Source of the DNA: Siphonodentalium dalli
Lineage: Eukaryota; Mollusca; Scaphopoda; Gadilida; Siphonodentaliidae
Length of the DNA: 64,000 bases
NCBI GenBank assembly: GCA_032622095.1
Contig: CP136061.1
Location: forward strand, 22,198,991 to 22,262,990
Reading direction: 5' to 3'
The notes beneath the pieces were generated by a model. That model saw only the letters and a list, made by a program, of their open reading frames with translations, was not told the DNA's origin and made no database searches. This document shows, piece after piece, positions 9,434-20,689 of the stretch. Within the stretch, counting starts at the first letter, position 1. Each line of letters opens with the position of its first letter. A program made the translations under genes and the position numbers.

Positions 9434-9887
9434 GGCCAAATAAAAATATACCTGTGTTTCTGGTGACATGCAAGAAAAAAATAGGGGTGGGGGTGGCTTT
9501 TCTTTTCATTTCATTTTATTTTATTTTTTTATTTTATTTTCAACTTTGATCAAATTAAATATGAATACCTCCCCAGACTGCTTCTCCTTGTTTGTAATGG
9601 ACTATAAAATAATAAAACTAAGTAGATAATTATAGAATATAGTGTAATTTATTGTTTTATTGAATAAAACACGACAAAAAAAGTTTGATTCGGCTGTGAC
9701 CTAAATTAATTGTGGTATAATATCCGGTTTAACAGCACACGTGATGGATCCGTTTTTCACAGGTATGAATTAGTTTACATGGACGGATGCGTACTAATTT
9801 TGCAAAATCAATAAAATGAAAATGGTCATGGGCACCGAAATAGGGGTGGGTGGGTCACCAGAAACACAGGTCTATTTTTTTTTGGCC
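9434..9887. mobile_element. Harbinger-like MITE
   Basis: Ends GGCCAAATAAAAATA...CTGTGTTTCTGGTGAC and the matching inverted right end (GTCACCAGAAACACAG...TTTGGCC) are flanked by TTA on both sides (9431-9433, 9888-9890). GG-initial ends with a 3-bp T(A/T)A duplication are typical of PIF/Harbinger. AGGGGTGGGGGTGG and AGGGGTGGGTGGG sit next to each TIR on the same strand. The 66-codon frame at 9349-9549 is incidental. Confidence 0.75.
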
Positions 9888-9937
9888 TTACTAAAGTGAA
9901 AAGTCAATGGACGTGTGTTGATTGTACTAAGACTGCC

Positions 9938-10760
9938 AGGGTTCGGTGCCATTGTGGGGACAGGATTCCTACCTGCAGCACATAGTGTCCAATCAATACG
10001 TATTTAAATATAAATACTTTGTAATAGACCCAGACTCATACTGGAGCTGCGAGGGGTCGATGCCAATACTAGAGACAATTTTCTACCTGCAGCATAAAGT
10101 ATCAGACTGGTCTGAAGATTGATAACTTTCTCTCACACTAATCGATATGTATGATCCATAATACCAGTAATTTAAATATCTAAGACAAATTTGAATTGGA
10201 TGTTTGTTGTTCAATAAAATTGATGACCAGTCAATGATTGAGCTAACTGTACACTGATGCTGCCAGGCAGGCCTTTAGATTACCCCAAATTCACGGCGTT
10301 AAAATGTGCCCAAATAATATTGGTGGTATTCGAGACAATTGAACTGTCAAAGCTTGAGGAATAGTAAAATACTATTCTTCACAAATATTTAAGGGCATAA
10401 ATGGCAACTTCAACAAAATATTTGGTCATTGCACAATGATATAAAGTCATTTGTTTGTTTGATTCAGTACCTAGAACCCAGGAAATTGCTTCTTTTGAGC
10501 ATCTATTAAAAAAAATTCCCACGCCGATCCGAACTATGGTCGGCCCGCCGCGTCCGTATTCTTTCCTGATGTGCCCAAATTAGGCAAATCTAAAGGCCTG
10601 CTGCCAGGGGTCGGTGCCATTATCATTATGAGGACAAAGGTCCTACCCGCAGCACAGAGTGTCCAATCAGAACTTATTATGCATAAATTATTAACTTGTA
10701 TGGATACAGGAGCTGCCATGGGTCGGTGCCAATGTTATGAGAATATGTTAGTGCCTCATA
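9938..10760. repeat. dispersed ~110-bp repeat (CTGCCAGGGGTCGGTGCCAT...CCTACCTGCAGCA)
   Basis: Copies begin at about 9938, 10041, 10597 and 10691. They share a GGGTCGGTGCCA start, a GAGACA/GGGGACA middle and, in three, CCTACC(T/C)GCAGCA plus AGTGTCCAATCA. The intervening 10100-10590 holds no recognised gene. Confidence 0.5.
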
Positions 10761-10810
10761 AACAAAGCTGTGAATAATAAAAGATAAAAGATAATCATTG
10801 AAGAATCCAA

Positions 10811-11983
10811 TATGAACAAGCAGTCGCAGACGGCGGTATCCCCCACCGAAATGTGGAGTTGGGGAAGTGCATTCTCAACAAGCAGTCGCAGACGGCGGTA
10901 TCCCCCGCCGAAATGTGCAGTCGGGGAAGTGCATTCTCAATAATGTTTACATTCTCCACCGAAATGTGCAGTTGGGGAAGTGCATTCTCAACAAGAGGTG
11001 GGATTTTGTCAAAAAGCATGGCTTGCGAACTCATTTTAGGACTGACATTTGTGGAAATTGGCCATGTGACATCGTCCATTTGCACTAAAAATATGCACTA
11101 AAAATAATAAACAAAGTCCAATAACTCTGCTGAAAATATCCGGCCGGACCTGGTTTGCGAACTTGTTCTAGATACTGGTCATGTGAACTCATATACCAAA
11201 ACTCTTTGAAATCTGTTGACATTTGTGCAAATGAGCCCTGTGACGTCCATTTGCACACAAAAAAATAAACAAAGTCCAATAACTCTGCTGAAAATATCCG
11301 GCCGGACCTGGTTTGCGAACTCGTTCTAGATACTGGTCATGTGAACTCATATACCAAAAATCTTTGAAATCTGTTGACATTTGTGGAAATGAGTCCTGTG
11401 ACGTCGTCAATTTGCACACAAAAACATAAATAAAGTCCAATAACTCTGCTGAAAATATCCGGCCGGACCTGGTTTGCGAACTCGTTCTAGATACTGGTCA
11501 TGTGAACTCATATACCAAAATTCTTTGAAATCCGTTCACATTTGTGGAAATGAGCCCTGTGACGTCTATTTGCTATTTGGTTAAATTCGACAAAAATAAT
11601 AAACAAAGTCCAATAACTCCGGTAAAAATATCCGGCCGGACCTGGCTTGCAAACTCATTCTAGGTAATGGTCAGGTAAACTCATATACCAAATATCTTTG
11701 AAATCCGTTGAGATTTGTGGAAATGAGCCCTGTGACGTCGTCTATTTGCTATTTGGTAAATTCGACAAAAATAAACAAAGTCCAATAACTCCGGTAAAAA
11801 TAACTGGCCGGATCTGGCTTGCGAAATCATTCTAGGTAATGGTCAGGTGAACTCATATACCACAAATCTTTGAAATCCGTTGACACTTGTTCAAGTTATG
11901 ACTCTTACAAGTTCGGGACGGACGGCTCGATGGAACCCATTCCTATATCCCCCGCAAATTTTCAATTTGGCGGGGGATAATAA
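10811..11983 (+). mobile_element. pearl/BIV160-like (Helentron-related) element A
   Basis: A leading region of two and a half ~64-bp repeats (GCAGTCGCAGACGGCGGTAT...GGGAAGTGCATTCTCA) is followed by five core units of about 160-175 bp, starting near 11113, 11272, 11435, 11607 and 11776. Each has AAAGTCCAATAACTC, AATATCCGGCCGGACCTGG and TGAACTCATATACCA. The element ends with a GGGACGGACGG tract and a hairpin ATCCCCCGCAAATT/AATTTGGCGGGGGAT (11946-11978). This is the order known for bivalve pearl elements. Open frames in the core units arise from the repeat period. Confidence 0.75.
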
Positions 11984-11987
11984 TATT

Positions 11988-12800
11988 TGCGTTCTCAGTA
12001 TGTGCTAAACAAGAGGTGGGATTTTGTCTGGCTTGCGAACTCATGTTAGGTACTGGTCATGGGAATGAATATACAAATAAACAAAGTCCAATAACTCGGC
12101 TGAAAATATCCGGCCGGACCTGGTTTGCGAACTCGTTCTAGATACTGGTCATGTGAACTCATACACCAAAAAGTCTTGAAATCCATTGACATTTGTGGAA
12201 ATGAGCCCTGTGACGTCGTCCATTTGCACACAAAAAAATAAACAAAGTCCAATAACTCTGCTGAAAATATCCGGCTGGACCTGGTTTACGAACACGTTCT
12301 AGATACTGGTCATGTGAACTCATATACCAAAAATCTTTCAAATCCATTGACATTTGTGGAAATGAGCCCTGTGACGTCGTCTATTTGCTATTTGGTAAAT
12401 TCGACAAAAAGAATAAACAAAGTCCAATAACTCCGGTAAAAATATCCGGCCAGACCTGGCTTGCGAACTCATTCTAGGTAATGGTCAGGTGAACACATAT
12501 ACCAAATATCTTTGAAATCCGTTAAGATTTGTGGAAATGAGCCCTGTGACGTCGTCTATTTGCTATTTGGTAAATTCGACAAAAATAATAAACAAAGTCC
12601 AATAACTCCGGTAAAAATATCTGGCCAGACCTGGCTTGCGAACTCATTCTAGGTAATGGTCAGGTGAACTCATATACCACAAATCTTTTAAATCCGTTTA
12701 CATTTGTTCAAGTTATGACTCTAACAAATTCTGGACGGACGGACAAACGGAACCCATTACTATATCCCCCGCAAATTTTAAATTTGGCGGGGGATAATAA
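11988..12800 (+). mobile_element. pearl/BIV160-like (Helentron-related) element B
   Basis: It abuts element A head to tail. It starts with the same GCGTTCTCAGTATG...AACAAGAGGTGGGATTTTGTC leader, holds four core units (near 12083, 12246, 12420, 12597), then a GGACGGACGGACAAACGG tract and the ATCCCCCGC hairpin (12764-12795). Early units use AACTCTGCTGAAAATATCCGG and later ones AACTCCGGTAAAAATATC, the same order as in element A. This points to tandem duplication or successive insertion at the same end. Confidence 0.75.
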
Positions 12801-12815
12801 CAGGTAAGTCAATAC

Positions 12816-13611
12816 TAGTGTTGAAACAACTAGGGTTTTTCGTAGACGACTAATCGACAGTCAAAAATCAAGATGAAGTCGACTAATCGACAACCCCCAT
12901 TCCCATGGAAAACTTCCAATTAACTACGTCATTATAGAGTACTATAAAATCACTGCGAGATAACTGCTGTTCCCATTTTTCATGGGTATTATGATCAGAA
13001 AACAGAAACCGGTGGCCGGTGCTACAACCCAATGGCCGGTGCTACTAAATTTGTATCCATCAAGCTAATTAATACTGGGTGTCTTAGCTAAGTTGGCTTC
13101 AATTGGTTCCCTAGTGTATAGGTTTCTTGTTTAACGTTGTATTATGACACATTCATCGTACCATATCCGGACAATTTGTCCATACTCATACCGAATTAAT
13201 TGCACAGATAATGACAGAGAATATGCAATAAACGTATTGGTATAATTATTGTATTCAATTAAACTGACATTACGCGACACAAATTGAAAGAACATCAAAG
13301 GATCCAAAGTGCGGTAGCTGATACAGCTATCTTTGATCAGCCATCGCGCAACGATGTTTATTTATTTGCGACATTGTCAATTTCATAACTGGTGTTTTTG
13401 TAAGTAATTCTATTAAATAACACGGCTTTTGTTTTAACTGTCCTTGCCATTGTTGGTATATCGTATTGTACTATTGTTCCTTTATTCGCAATATGTTTTA
13501 AAAACATAGTGCGTGCTAAATTTAATACACAAATGCAACAAATCGACTTGGGATTCTGGAGTCGACTTTTGGTGAACAATTCATCGACGTTGACTAATCG
13601 TTTCAACACTA
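12816..13611. mobile_element. hAT-like non-autonomous element
   Basis: Ends TAGTGTTGAAAC and GTTTCAACACTA are flanked by perfect 8-bp duplications GTCAATAC (12808-12815, 13612-13619). GACTAATCGAC words lie inside both ends, as in many hAT TIRs. The 796 bp hold no transposase frame; a minus-strand frame at 13358-13609 has no hAT motifs. Confidence 0.88.
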
Positions 13612-13619
13612 GTCAATAC

Positions 13620-14425
13620 ATCCAAATCCACCTATGTCCCATCGTCTTGCTCAATCATTCTTGACAATCTGAGTAGAGTCAGGGGAAACAGAGGTATTTT
13701 AACGTGGCCTTGGATTAGACTATTGAATGACCGCTCTTCTGATATTTTACTACACTCCATTTAAAAACTGGCTGTCATGGCGAAATTATTCCTTGTGCAG
13801 CGCCAATCTGACCCCTCGCTACTAAATCAGTCTGCCAATGTATGTCCAAAATGTTGGGGTTTTTTGTTGACAAATAAATATTGCCAATTCTATATTATAT
13901 GCAGACCATTATGCATACAAAAACATACAATTTTGAAAATAAATTATGATGGATTGTTTGTAGATTATGATGGGGACACTGGAGGAAATGCCTCCTTTGA
14001 TTCCATTTTTCCTCCCTCAGACCCCCACCTACGAAAAGGGGATAACCCGTTCTCGTGCTCTCCCCCACAACGCGTTCGGCTTCGGTCATCAATTCGCGAT
14101 GAATAGTCCATTCCCTTGCTTTATTTTTTAGCAATACAACACTGGTGACCTCATTACAATATAATTTCCTGTTGAGCATGTGCCATGCTGTGACGTCACA
14201 TGCTATGTCAATAATTTGAAGCACACACTGAATGAATTAGTACAGTCGCGTTCAGAACTGTCTTCAATAACGACCAATAGGCCTTTTCGTCTGTAGGGGA
14301 AAATATGGTAAAGTGTATTTCCAAATTGCACTTGTTTTTCTGCTCTGCGATTCGCCATTGTTATAGTGATTCTCGCATTACAAGTTACGGTGAATGCAAT
14401 GAAATATGCTTAGCTCCACTTTGAA
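13620..14425. other. no gene recognised
   Basis: Mixed-composition sequence. Two overlapping 109-codon frames (13777-14106 plus, 13895-14224 minus) lie here but show no domain, repeat or splice pattern that I recognise. Confidence 0.4.
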
Positions 14426-15146
14426 CTTGGAGGTAGTGCTGGGCGGTTTCCCGATTAATCAACAATACCCGGTTAAAATTTCAATATCGTCAGTAATATC
14501 GTCTAAACTGAAATAATCGTAATATCGTCGGCAATCAGTGGGTGCCAGCCAATCATAGCGTGTACAAACAAATAATTTAACTCTAGCCTACATGTAAATC
14601 TAGTTATTTAAGTTTTTAAATCCCAGTGTAACATCCAGGTGTGCAATCAAAACACACAGAATAGAAAACAGAGTCAGATCGGGAGGGAGGCTCCGGGAGC
14701 ATTGGGCTTGAATCAAGTAAGTAAGGTCCACATTTTGTGCACATGCACATGCACCCAGAGAAGGATCCAGGGCTGTTTTGATACCTGTTACAGGTTTGGG
14801 CGCCCAAACTCTGGAGGCCCAAATGTCTCCAAATTCCAATTGGATAGTATTTATTAAATTTGGATTTTCCATATTTTCAAGGAATTATTCTATAATTCAA
14901 CAACATGTATAAATGCAAATCATAAGTCTGCAGATGATATAGTCTATTATATAGAGCCTTTATTTGCACCATCAAGTGTCCAGTACGGAATATTTTAACA
15001 TCCTAATTTATATAGGGACATCCTCAAATACAGAACAGGTGTCCCCAAAAAATCTCTGGATTCTTCCCTGCATGCACCATCAATCAAAATAATCAATGGG
15101 CGAATATACCACCCTCTTCTCGTCTATAAGAAACCACTCACTGCAA

Positions 15147-16463
15147 TAGTGCTGGGACGGTTGTCCGGATAACCGGTTACGGTTCGGTTACGCTTGTCAA
15201 CCGGTTGGAGGAGGCCACAACCGGATAACCGTAATATTGATAACGATCGTACTATCAACGTAGTACTCCGTGTAAATGTTGCCGAAATCATTTACGGAAG
15301 TTTAAGTAATGAGAGTAAGCCGCTTATAAGCGATTTGGACAGTTGATTTTGTATTCATATACCCCACAACACATGCCTGTTTGATCACTGGCAGCTTTTC
15401 TAGACATGAAACCAACAACTACACTCTGTGTCAGTCTGTGAATCACTTGTTAAACATTCAATGCCAATTTCCTTTGGCGGCAATACATGACGTTCCCGCT
15501 GCACGCGCACCGCGGCATACATCAAAGCAATCAAGTCTAAACTATTATATTACTACGTCATCAATAGTATGTCTGTTTTCTCGAAACTGCCCCTGTCATA
15601 ATGTCATTACCATTAGTTCATCTCAAAGCGATGACAGAAGACCTACAAAAACGAAAATCGAACGTTTGGGGACATATATAGTCCTAATTGAAGATGACGA
15701 AACAAAAAGAAGAAGAAATGGGCGGTATATATACAAGGCCTGCCGAACGCGATTCGTTTATTCTGGTTCAACATCCAATATGAAGTCGCACACCCAGAAA
15801 AAACACATAGGCCTACTGGGAGTGGGAACTCGGAGTATATCTAGTGCTGTATTCGATAACTTTATTTCCTAGACACTGGCTGGGGCTTGCGTAATGAATC
15901 ACGACGATTTAATTTTGTATGAATTTGTTTATTAAATAATTGAAGTAACATCGTGTAGCCACTGTGATTAATATATACCTGCCTATACCCAAACACTAGT
16001 AAACATTACTAAACAACAGTATACCTACCTTCAGTACCTTGTTTGGGCTAATCGTGCCCGGAATATAACACACGAGGGAGGAACTATATTTTCGTCGCTG
16101 AAGGTTTTGCAAGCAAGCGTTATTTATATATGCGGTGTGGAACTCCCGTAAACATTGATATACTAGCGCACCACTAATATATATTATATTTTAGTTTGTT
16201 TGAGCTCAAAACTGAATTAATTTATACACATTTACAACTATTTGATCGCCGTAGCGGGAAAGCATTGTACGACCGAGACATCGTTTGTGCTCGCGTGTAT
16301 ATCAACGTTTCCGGGATGCGTAATGAACACTTGTTTTGCCGATATAGTGACCAGTGTATTCAACCTCATACTTAGGGTAATGCTGGTCGCAGTTAACCGG
16401 TTAGGGTTCGGTTAATGCCCATGGTTAACCGGTTAGGAAAAAACCCCAACCGTCCCAGCACTA
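15147..16463. mobile_element. hAT-like element (inner), nested
   Basis: Ends TAGTGCTGGGACGGTTG and CAACCGTCCCAGCACTA are flanked by the perfect 8-bp duplication CACTGCAA (15139-15146, 16464-16471). Subterminal AACCGGTTA words recur near both ends. It lies wholly inside the element 14434-17085, so it inserted later. A decayed BED-finger coding remnant is present at about 15657-15872. Confidence 0.9.
15381..15872 (+). pseudogene. hAT transposase N-terminal remnant with broken BED zinc finger
   Basis: In the 163-codon frame, residues about 93-145 resemble the start of a hAT transposase. A basic KRRRNGRYIYKACRTRF segment is followed by YSGSTSNMKSHTQKKH. The TSN(L/M)..H....H half of a BED finger is clear. 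The first zinc-binding Cys of the CxxC pair is gone (only KAC remains), so the finger would not be complete. The frame stops soon after, and no catalytic domain or dimerisation (hATC) region follows within the element. The upstream residues 1-90 look like read-through of non-coding DNA; the true start is not determinable. Confidence 0.6.
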
Positions 16464-17544
16464 CACTGCAATTGGTTAAAACCAATTGTATAGAATTAGA
16501 GCTTCAAACCCTCCCAAAAATACATGGTGTCCTCCTTGCTTGGCCGAAATCCAAAGATTATGTACATTTGTACTACGTGTGTTTGGACTTTGCTAAAAGA
16601 CTGAACCTCATTGTCAAATTTGTCTTGCCGGTATTAATCCACATTTCCATTTGTCAAGCAACTCAATTAAGTGTCATCAGGAATAACATATATATATTTA
16701 CTCAACTTAGTTGAACATACCGAGTTAGAAAAGGATACTATAGTATAGAACACTTTTAGTTTTGGCATAGACGACATAATACTTTTACTAATTACCGGTA
16801 TAAACCAGAATTTGTCAAGTCACCGGAACAAAATTAACCGGATAGCGGAATTTAACCTGTGAATTTAATTTATCATTCCGAGGTTGTCACTGGTTGAGTG
16901 GTTGTGTGTGTTATTCCCGACGTCAACTTGTCAAAATTAATGCCAATGATGTGATTCTATCAAACAGTAAGAAATGGTTTTCAGTCTCTAGTATCTGTTT
17001 AAAAAAAAATGCGATTATATCGTTAACAGCGGTTTTAATTTCTAAAAATCGTGGTTTTTATTTTCGTTAATATCGTCCAGCCCTACTTGGAGGAAGTCTC
17101 GCAAAACAAATATTGAGTAGGCGGAACTATAAAAGCTTCCCAGTTGTTAAAAGACAAAAGGTGTATCCAATGGGAATTTGGGAAATCTCAGACAAATATG
17201 ACAGCAATTATTATCCATCAATCTAAATTTAATTAATAATCATCGCCATTCCATACATTGTCGCAATTTACAAGTATTCAATCAAGACTTTTACACCGCG
17301 TTCAAGTGTTTCCCACACGGTCATAATGTTACTCTGAGTCGGCACCTTTGATCTCTTTGTCAAACAACTACCGGCATACATCAAAGGCAGCGGACAACTG
17401 ACATCGACGGAAATACATTTGCGACAGTGTGTTTATATTTCTTTGATGTATTTGGCTTTGAAACTATACCGAGATAGGGAGTGCAATGAATGTATATAGG
17501 TCCATTACGGGAACAAACGCACAATATATATATATAAACATCGG

Positions 17545-17631
17545 AATCGGAAATCGTCCGATTGTGCCTCCAGTTAATGAGTTATCGGAAATCGGTTCTG
17601 ATGGGCTTTTTCATTATCGGAACATCACTAG
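17545..17631. mobile_element. hAT-like right-end fragment
   Basis: ATCGGAATCGGAAATCGTCC is followed by AGTTATCGGAAATCGG and TTATCGGAACATCACTA. In reverse this is TAGTGATGTTCCGATAA, a common hAT terminus. No matching left end or duplication was found. Confidence 0.4.
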
Positions 17632-17639
17632 CTGATTCC

Positions 17640-18380
17640 TATTTATATATCAGAATATCACTAGTGAGTCATAGAAAATACAAACCTGAAGAACGTTAGG
17701 ACAAATACCACAACATGGTGGTAGGTATAGGCTGCGCCAGATTTTGGAGCAGAATTGGCTCTGTTTCTTTGCTCTGCTCGTTCTTCCATTTTCAGCATTT
17801 AATTTGTAAACTTTCTTTTGTCAGTGACACTTGATTTATATAATTAATGCTTTTAATTTATTTTGTTATGTTTCCATTGCCCTGATTAATAATTTGATCT
17901 GATTCCGAATCTGAAACTATCTCGTTTGCTCACTGAGTCACTGTCACTGTCGCTAATCTCAGATTCCAGGATTTTTCTCTCAAGACGAGTGAAAACTGTC
18001 AAAGTTCACCTCGAAATTACTGCTCTAAATTCGATCATTAATACTGCAAAACGCTTTGGCTAAGACTACACATTTTTCATATAACACTGTATCCTCGCTG
18101 TATATATAAAAGTTGATAAGCCATAAAAATAAGGCCAAAAACGCTGGAGTTAAAATAAATAAAAACAACAAAACAAAACGAACCCGGAAATTGAAATATC
18201 AAGAGTTATGTGCTCTTGGCAAGAGGTGGATGTTTCACAGATCTGCACATCGATCATTACGCTACACACCGACTATCAAAGATTTTTTTTTTTTTTGCAT
18301 GGGTGGGTTTGGGGGGGGGGATAACCCCGGGATTGTCGGAAGGACCGATTGTTCCTCCCCTTAACCCCTCATGTATTTTG
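17640..18380. other. no gene recognised; poly-T then poly-G tract
   Basis: AT-rich sequence with a T14-class run at about 18282 followed closely by a G10-11 run at 18309. The stretch next to 18436 on the minus strand is probably 3' UTR of the ORF there, and contains AATAAA-like words. Confidence 0.35.
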
Positions 18381-18435
18381 CCTTTAATTTAGAACAATTA
18401 AGAAAATAAATAATAAAAAAGTAGCAATTTTTGGT

Positions 18436-19194
18436 CTATCTTTTTCTTTTGGTCTTTTTCTTTTTGGGCCTCTTCGCTGGCGGTGGTGCAGACGAAGGGG
18501 CATCCGAGGGAGAGGCGTATCTTGAGCTGCTGGTGTCGGTCTTCTTGACTGGCTTCTCCATCCGGAACTGGATGTCCCCATCCACTAACCGGTATTCTAG
18601 GTTAGATGGGTCACCAGAGTCTGCTGCTGTATAGATTTCATCTTTTTCCAACAGTGCGCAGTCAGCCTTGGTCATGATGTATTTCTGTTGTTTGGCTGCC
18701 GCAGCGTGTACTCGGCTTTCCAAGGCTTCGTGTTTCAGCAGAATGAGTTCTTCTTTGTCTTCTTCGGTGTTGTTGTTGTTGTTGTTGCCAGTGGTAGAGC
18801 TGGGAGACACCGGGATGAGATGGAACTCCGGTGTCCGTGGTGGCAAGCTGTCCAACTCTACCTCGAAGCTGGCGGCAGGAACAGCAGGGGTGGTTTCCTG
18901 CTCCCTTTCTCCGCTCGCCTCGACGACGACAGCAGGGACCCCCGGCAGATCAACGGAGTCCCTGCTAGCTGGTGCGATGTCGCCTGTCTCCATGCAGGTC
19001 GGGTCGTCTGGGCGTCTCTCAGACAACTCCGACCTGCCGGCTGTGACACTAGACGTCGGCTGATCCACACGGGGAGGGGTGACTGGCAGATCAACAGTCA
19101 CCCCCTTCTTCTTCTTCCATTTCGCCCGTCTGGCGGCGTCCCTTCTTTTTCTGGTATGCGTCTTCTTCTTGGGAGGCCCCTTCCCACTCTTCAT
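18436..19194 (-). CDS. Lys/Arg-rich gag- or ORF1-like protein (second ORF of a pair)
   Basis: An uninterrupted 252-codon frame from ATG. The N-terminus is strongly basic (about residues 1-31, KKKTHTRKRRDAARRAKW). The middle (32-140) is Pro/Ser/Thr/Glu-rich and looks disordered, with a run of six Asn near residue 138. A more ordered Ala/Glu/Leu segment with EALESRVHAAAAKQQK and YRLVDGDIQFRMEKP follows, and the C-terminus is again basic (KRPKKKKTKRKR). It is GC-richer than its surroundings. The start lies 3 nt past the stop of the ORF at 19198-19446 (TGA TCC ATG), so the pair could be translated by termination-reinitiation. Basic ends around a disordered core fit nucleic-acid-binding ORF1/gag proteins of retroelements, but no RT follows and I do not recognise the family. 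Confidence 0.45.
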   Translation of the reverse strand: MKSGKGPPKKKTHTRKRRDAARRAKWKKKKGVTVDLPVTPPRVDQPTSSVTAGRSELSERRPDDPTCMETGDIAPASRDSVDLPGVPAVVVEASGEREQETTPAVPAASFEVELDSLPPRTPEFHLIPVSPSSTTGNNNNNNTEEDKEELILLKHEALESRVHAAAAKQQKYIMTKADCALLEKDEIYTAADSGDPSNLEYRLVDGDIQFRMEKPVKKTDTSSSRYASPSDAPSSAPPPAKRPKKKKTKRKR

Positions 19195-19197
19195 GGA

Positions 19198-19446
19198 TCA
19201 GGAGGCAGTCTTGGAGTTGGTGTCCCGGGCCTGTGATCTCTGGATGCCAGCATCTTCAGTCCGGAACTCCAGGCAAAGGGTCAGGTATCCCCTGCTAGAC
19301 TGGAGACTCCAGTTAGCAATGTCCAATACCCGACTCCTTTGCACTGCGGCCAACACGGCGTCTGGGATTAAATCCATAAGCCTAATCCAAAACCGTCTCA
19401 CCGGCGTTAAGCACGGGGGCAGCTGCACCCGGAGGCGCGCCCACAC
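19198..19446 (-). CDS. 82-codon ORF directly upstream of the Lys/Arg-rich ORF
   Basis: The frame reads as ordinary globular protein (FWIRLMDLIPDAVLAAV, then ANWSLQSSRGYLTLCLEF) and lacks low-complexity sequence. It ends in TGA 3 nt before the next ATG on the same strand. The real start may lie further upstream, since similar GC-rich sequence continues to about 19520. Function is unknown. Pairing with the basic ORF suggests a bicistronic retroelement-type transcript. Confidence 0.35.
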   Translation of the reverse strand: MWARLRVQLPPCLTPVRRFWIRLMDLIPDAVLAAVQRSRVLDIANWSLQSSRGYLTLCLEFRTEDAGIQRSQARDTNSKTAS

Positions 19447-19529
19447 GACTCACCCGTGCTCAACGCTCTGACAAAAGAGGAACTAATAAGGTCGAAGCAA
19501 TCACGACCGTTTCGCTCCACTCCCTGCCA

Positions 19530-20400
19530 GAGATAAAAGAAATCGCATATGAAAAGTCATTTTATATCCGATTTCTATGGGTTCTATGCCTGTCGTGGTT
19601 TTTTTTTATTCTGTCAGCGCCATGTGTAACTTAAGTTGATGTGGTTATTGACTCATCATTGTCACAAGGCTCGTGGTGAGTGAGTTTATTCTGCCCAAGC
19701 CCCGGCATTTCACAGTAAAGGCTCACAGAAGCGCCTTATTTCCACGGTCCTGTGAGTATGTGAGTCGAATTTGACCAGGTAATTTTTGCCATTTTCTCGT
19801 GACTTCTTCGCAGTAGGGGTCATTAACGTGCGCACATTTTTGCACACACTACAGCTATTATCGTCGGCTCCCGATGACCCGATCCCACGGAATTCCTAGC
19901 ACAGCACTTGGCATCCCCATTGCACATGACAATACAAGAAAACCATAGTCAGTAATGGTAACTCCCTCAAGATTATATTATGAGGCATAATTATATAAAA
20001 TATATTGGTTTCACGAAGCACCACCACAGAATTCCGTTAAAACAATTAATCCTTCAAATTATTACAACAACGATGGCTTAATTATCACTGAATGTTTCTC
20101 ATTCATCACAACAGAAAGCCTCTAAATGCGGACCAAACATCTACTAATCGGATTAAATACACCCGATACTTCGCAATACGACCTTTAGTCACGGACAGTT
20201 TCAAATCCGAACTCACAAAACATACTTGTATGTTCCCACCTGTAAACAAACAGACAGCTTCCAAATAGTATGAAGCTCCAACTTCTTTAAATAAATTATA
20301 AAAATAACAAAACATATGCTTTTAAGTTTTTAATTACATGCGCCTCCACATAATCCTTAGCACATTGAGGGCGATGGAGGATCAAGTAGATGTCAAATAG
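19530..20400. other. no gene recognised
   Basis: Possibly 5' sequence of the minus-strand ORF pair. About 19814-19910 is GC-balanced and reads like part of a dispersed repeat (GTAGGGGTCATTAACGTGCG, CCGATGACCCGATCCCACGG), but no second copy occurs in the window. Confidence 0.3.
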
Positions 20401-20406
20401 ATATAG

Positions 20407-20586
20407 ATGTCTACATTCCTACTGATACATACTTCATTAGTAATGTTAGCTGTTATATTATGTCTTGTGGATTGTGTTCCCGCAATAAAATCTTCAAGAG
20501 TGGCCCAGCCATTGTTCAATCCTAAATTTCGAAAAGCAATTAACGCAAACTCCGGACAGAGTTGTCTCTCATCGCTCCGACATCTG
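20407..20586 (+). CDS. first coding exon of a putative secreted peptide/protein
   Basis: An ATG opens a 60-codon run that ends at a consensus splice donor (CTG|GTAAGG at 20586/20587), in phase 0. Residues 1-26 form a textbook signal peptide: short N-region, hydrophobic core LVMLAVILCLV, small residues before the probable cut (CVPA|IKS). The next 34 residues are basic and polar, with RVAQPLFNPKFRKAI and one Cys (QSCLSSLRHL). That would fit a neuropeptide, hormone or other small secreted precursor continuing in later exons. No downstream exon could be assigned by eye, and no family was recognised. Past the donor the frame stays open to 20685, but that part looks intronic. Confidence 0.45.
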
Positions 20587-20689
20587 GTAAGGATTTCTGA
20601 CATTATCTTATATAGTTCTTATGTGTTAGGATTAGAGTTGTCTATGTGCCAATACCAAATGAATTACAATTATTGCAACTTTTGATGGT

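Larger units (their letters stand above)
14434..17085. mobile_element. hAT-like element (outer), interrupted by a second hAT
   Basis: Ends TAGTGCTGGGCGGTTT and (reverse complement of right end) TAGGGCTGGACGATATTAACG are flanked by the perfect 8-bp duplication CTTGGAGG (14426-14433, 17086-17093). Subterminal AATATCGTC words occur at both ends. Without the nested element it would be about 1.3 kb. No transposase frame survives. Confidence 0.88.
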
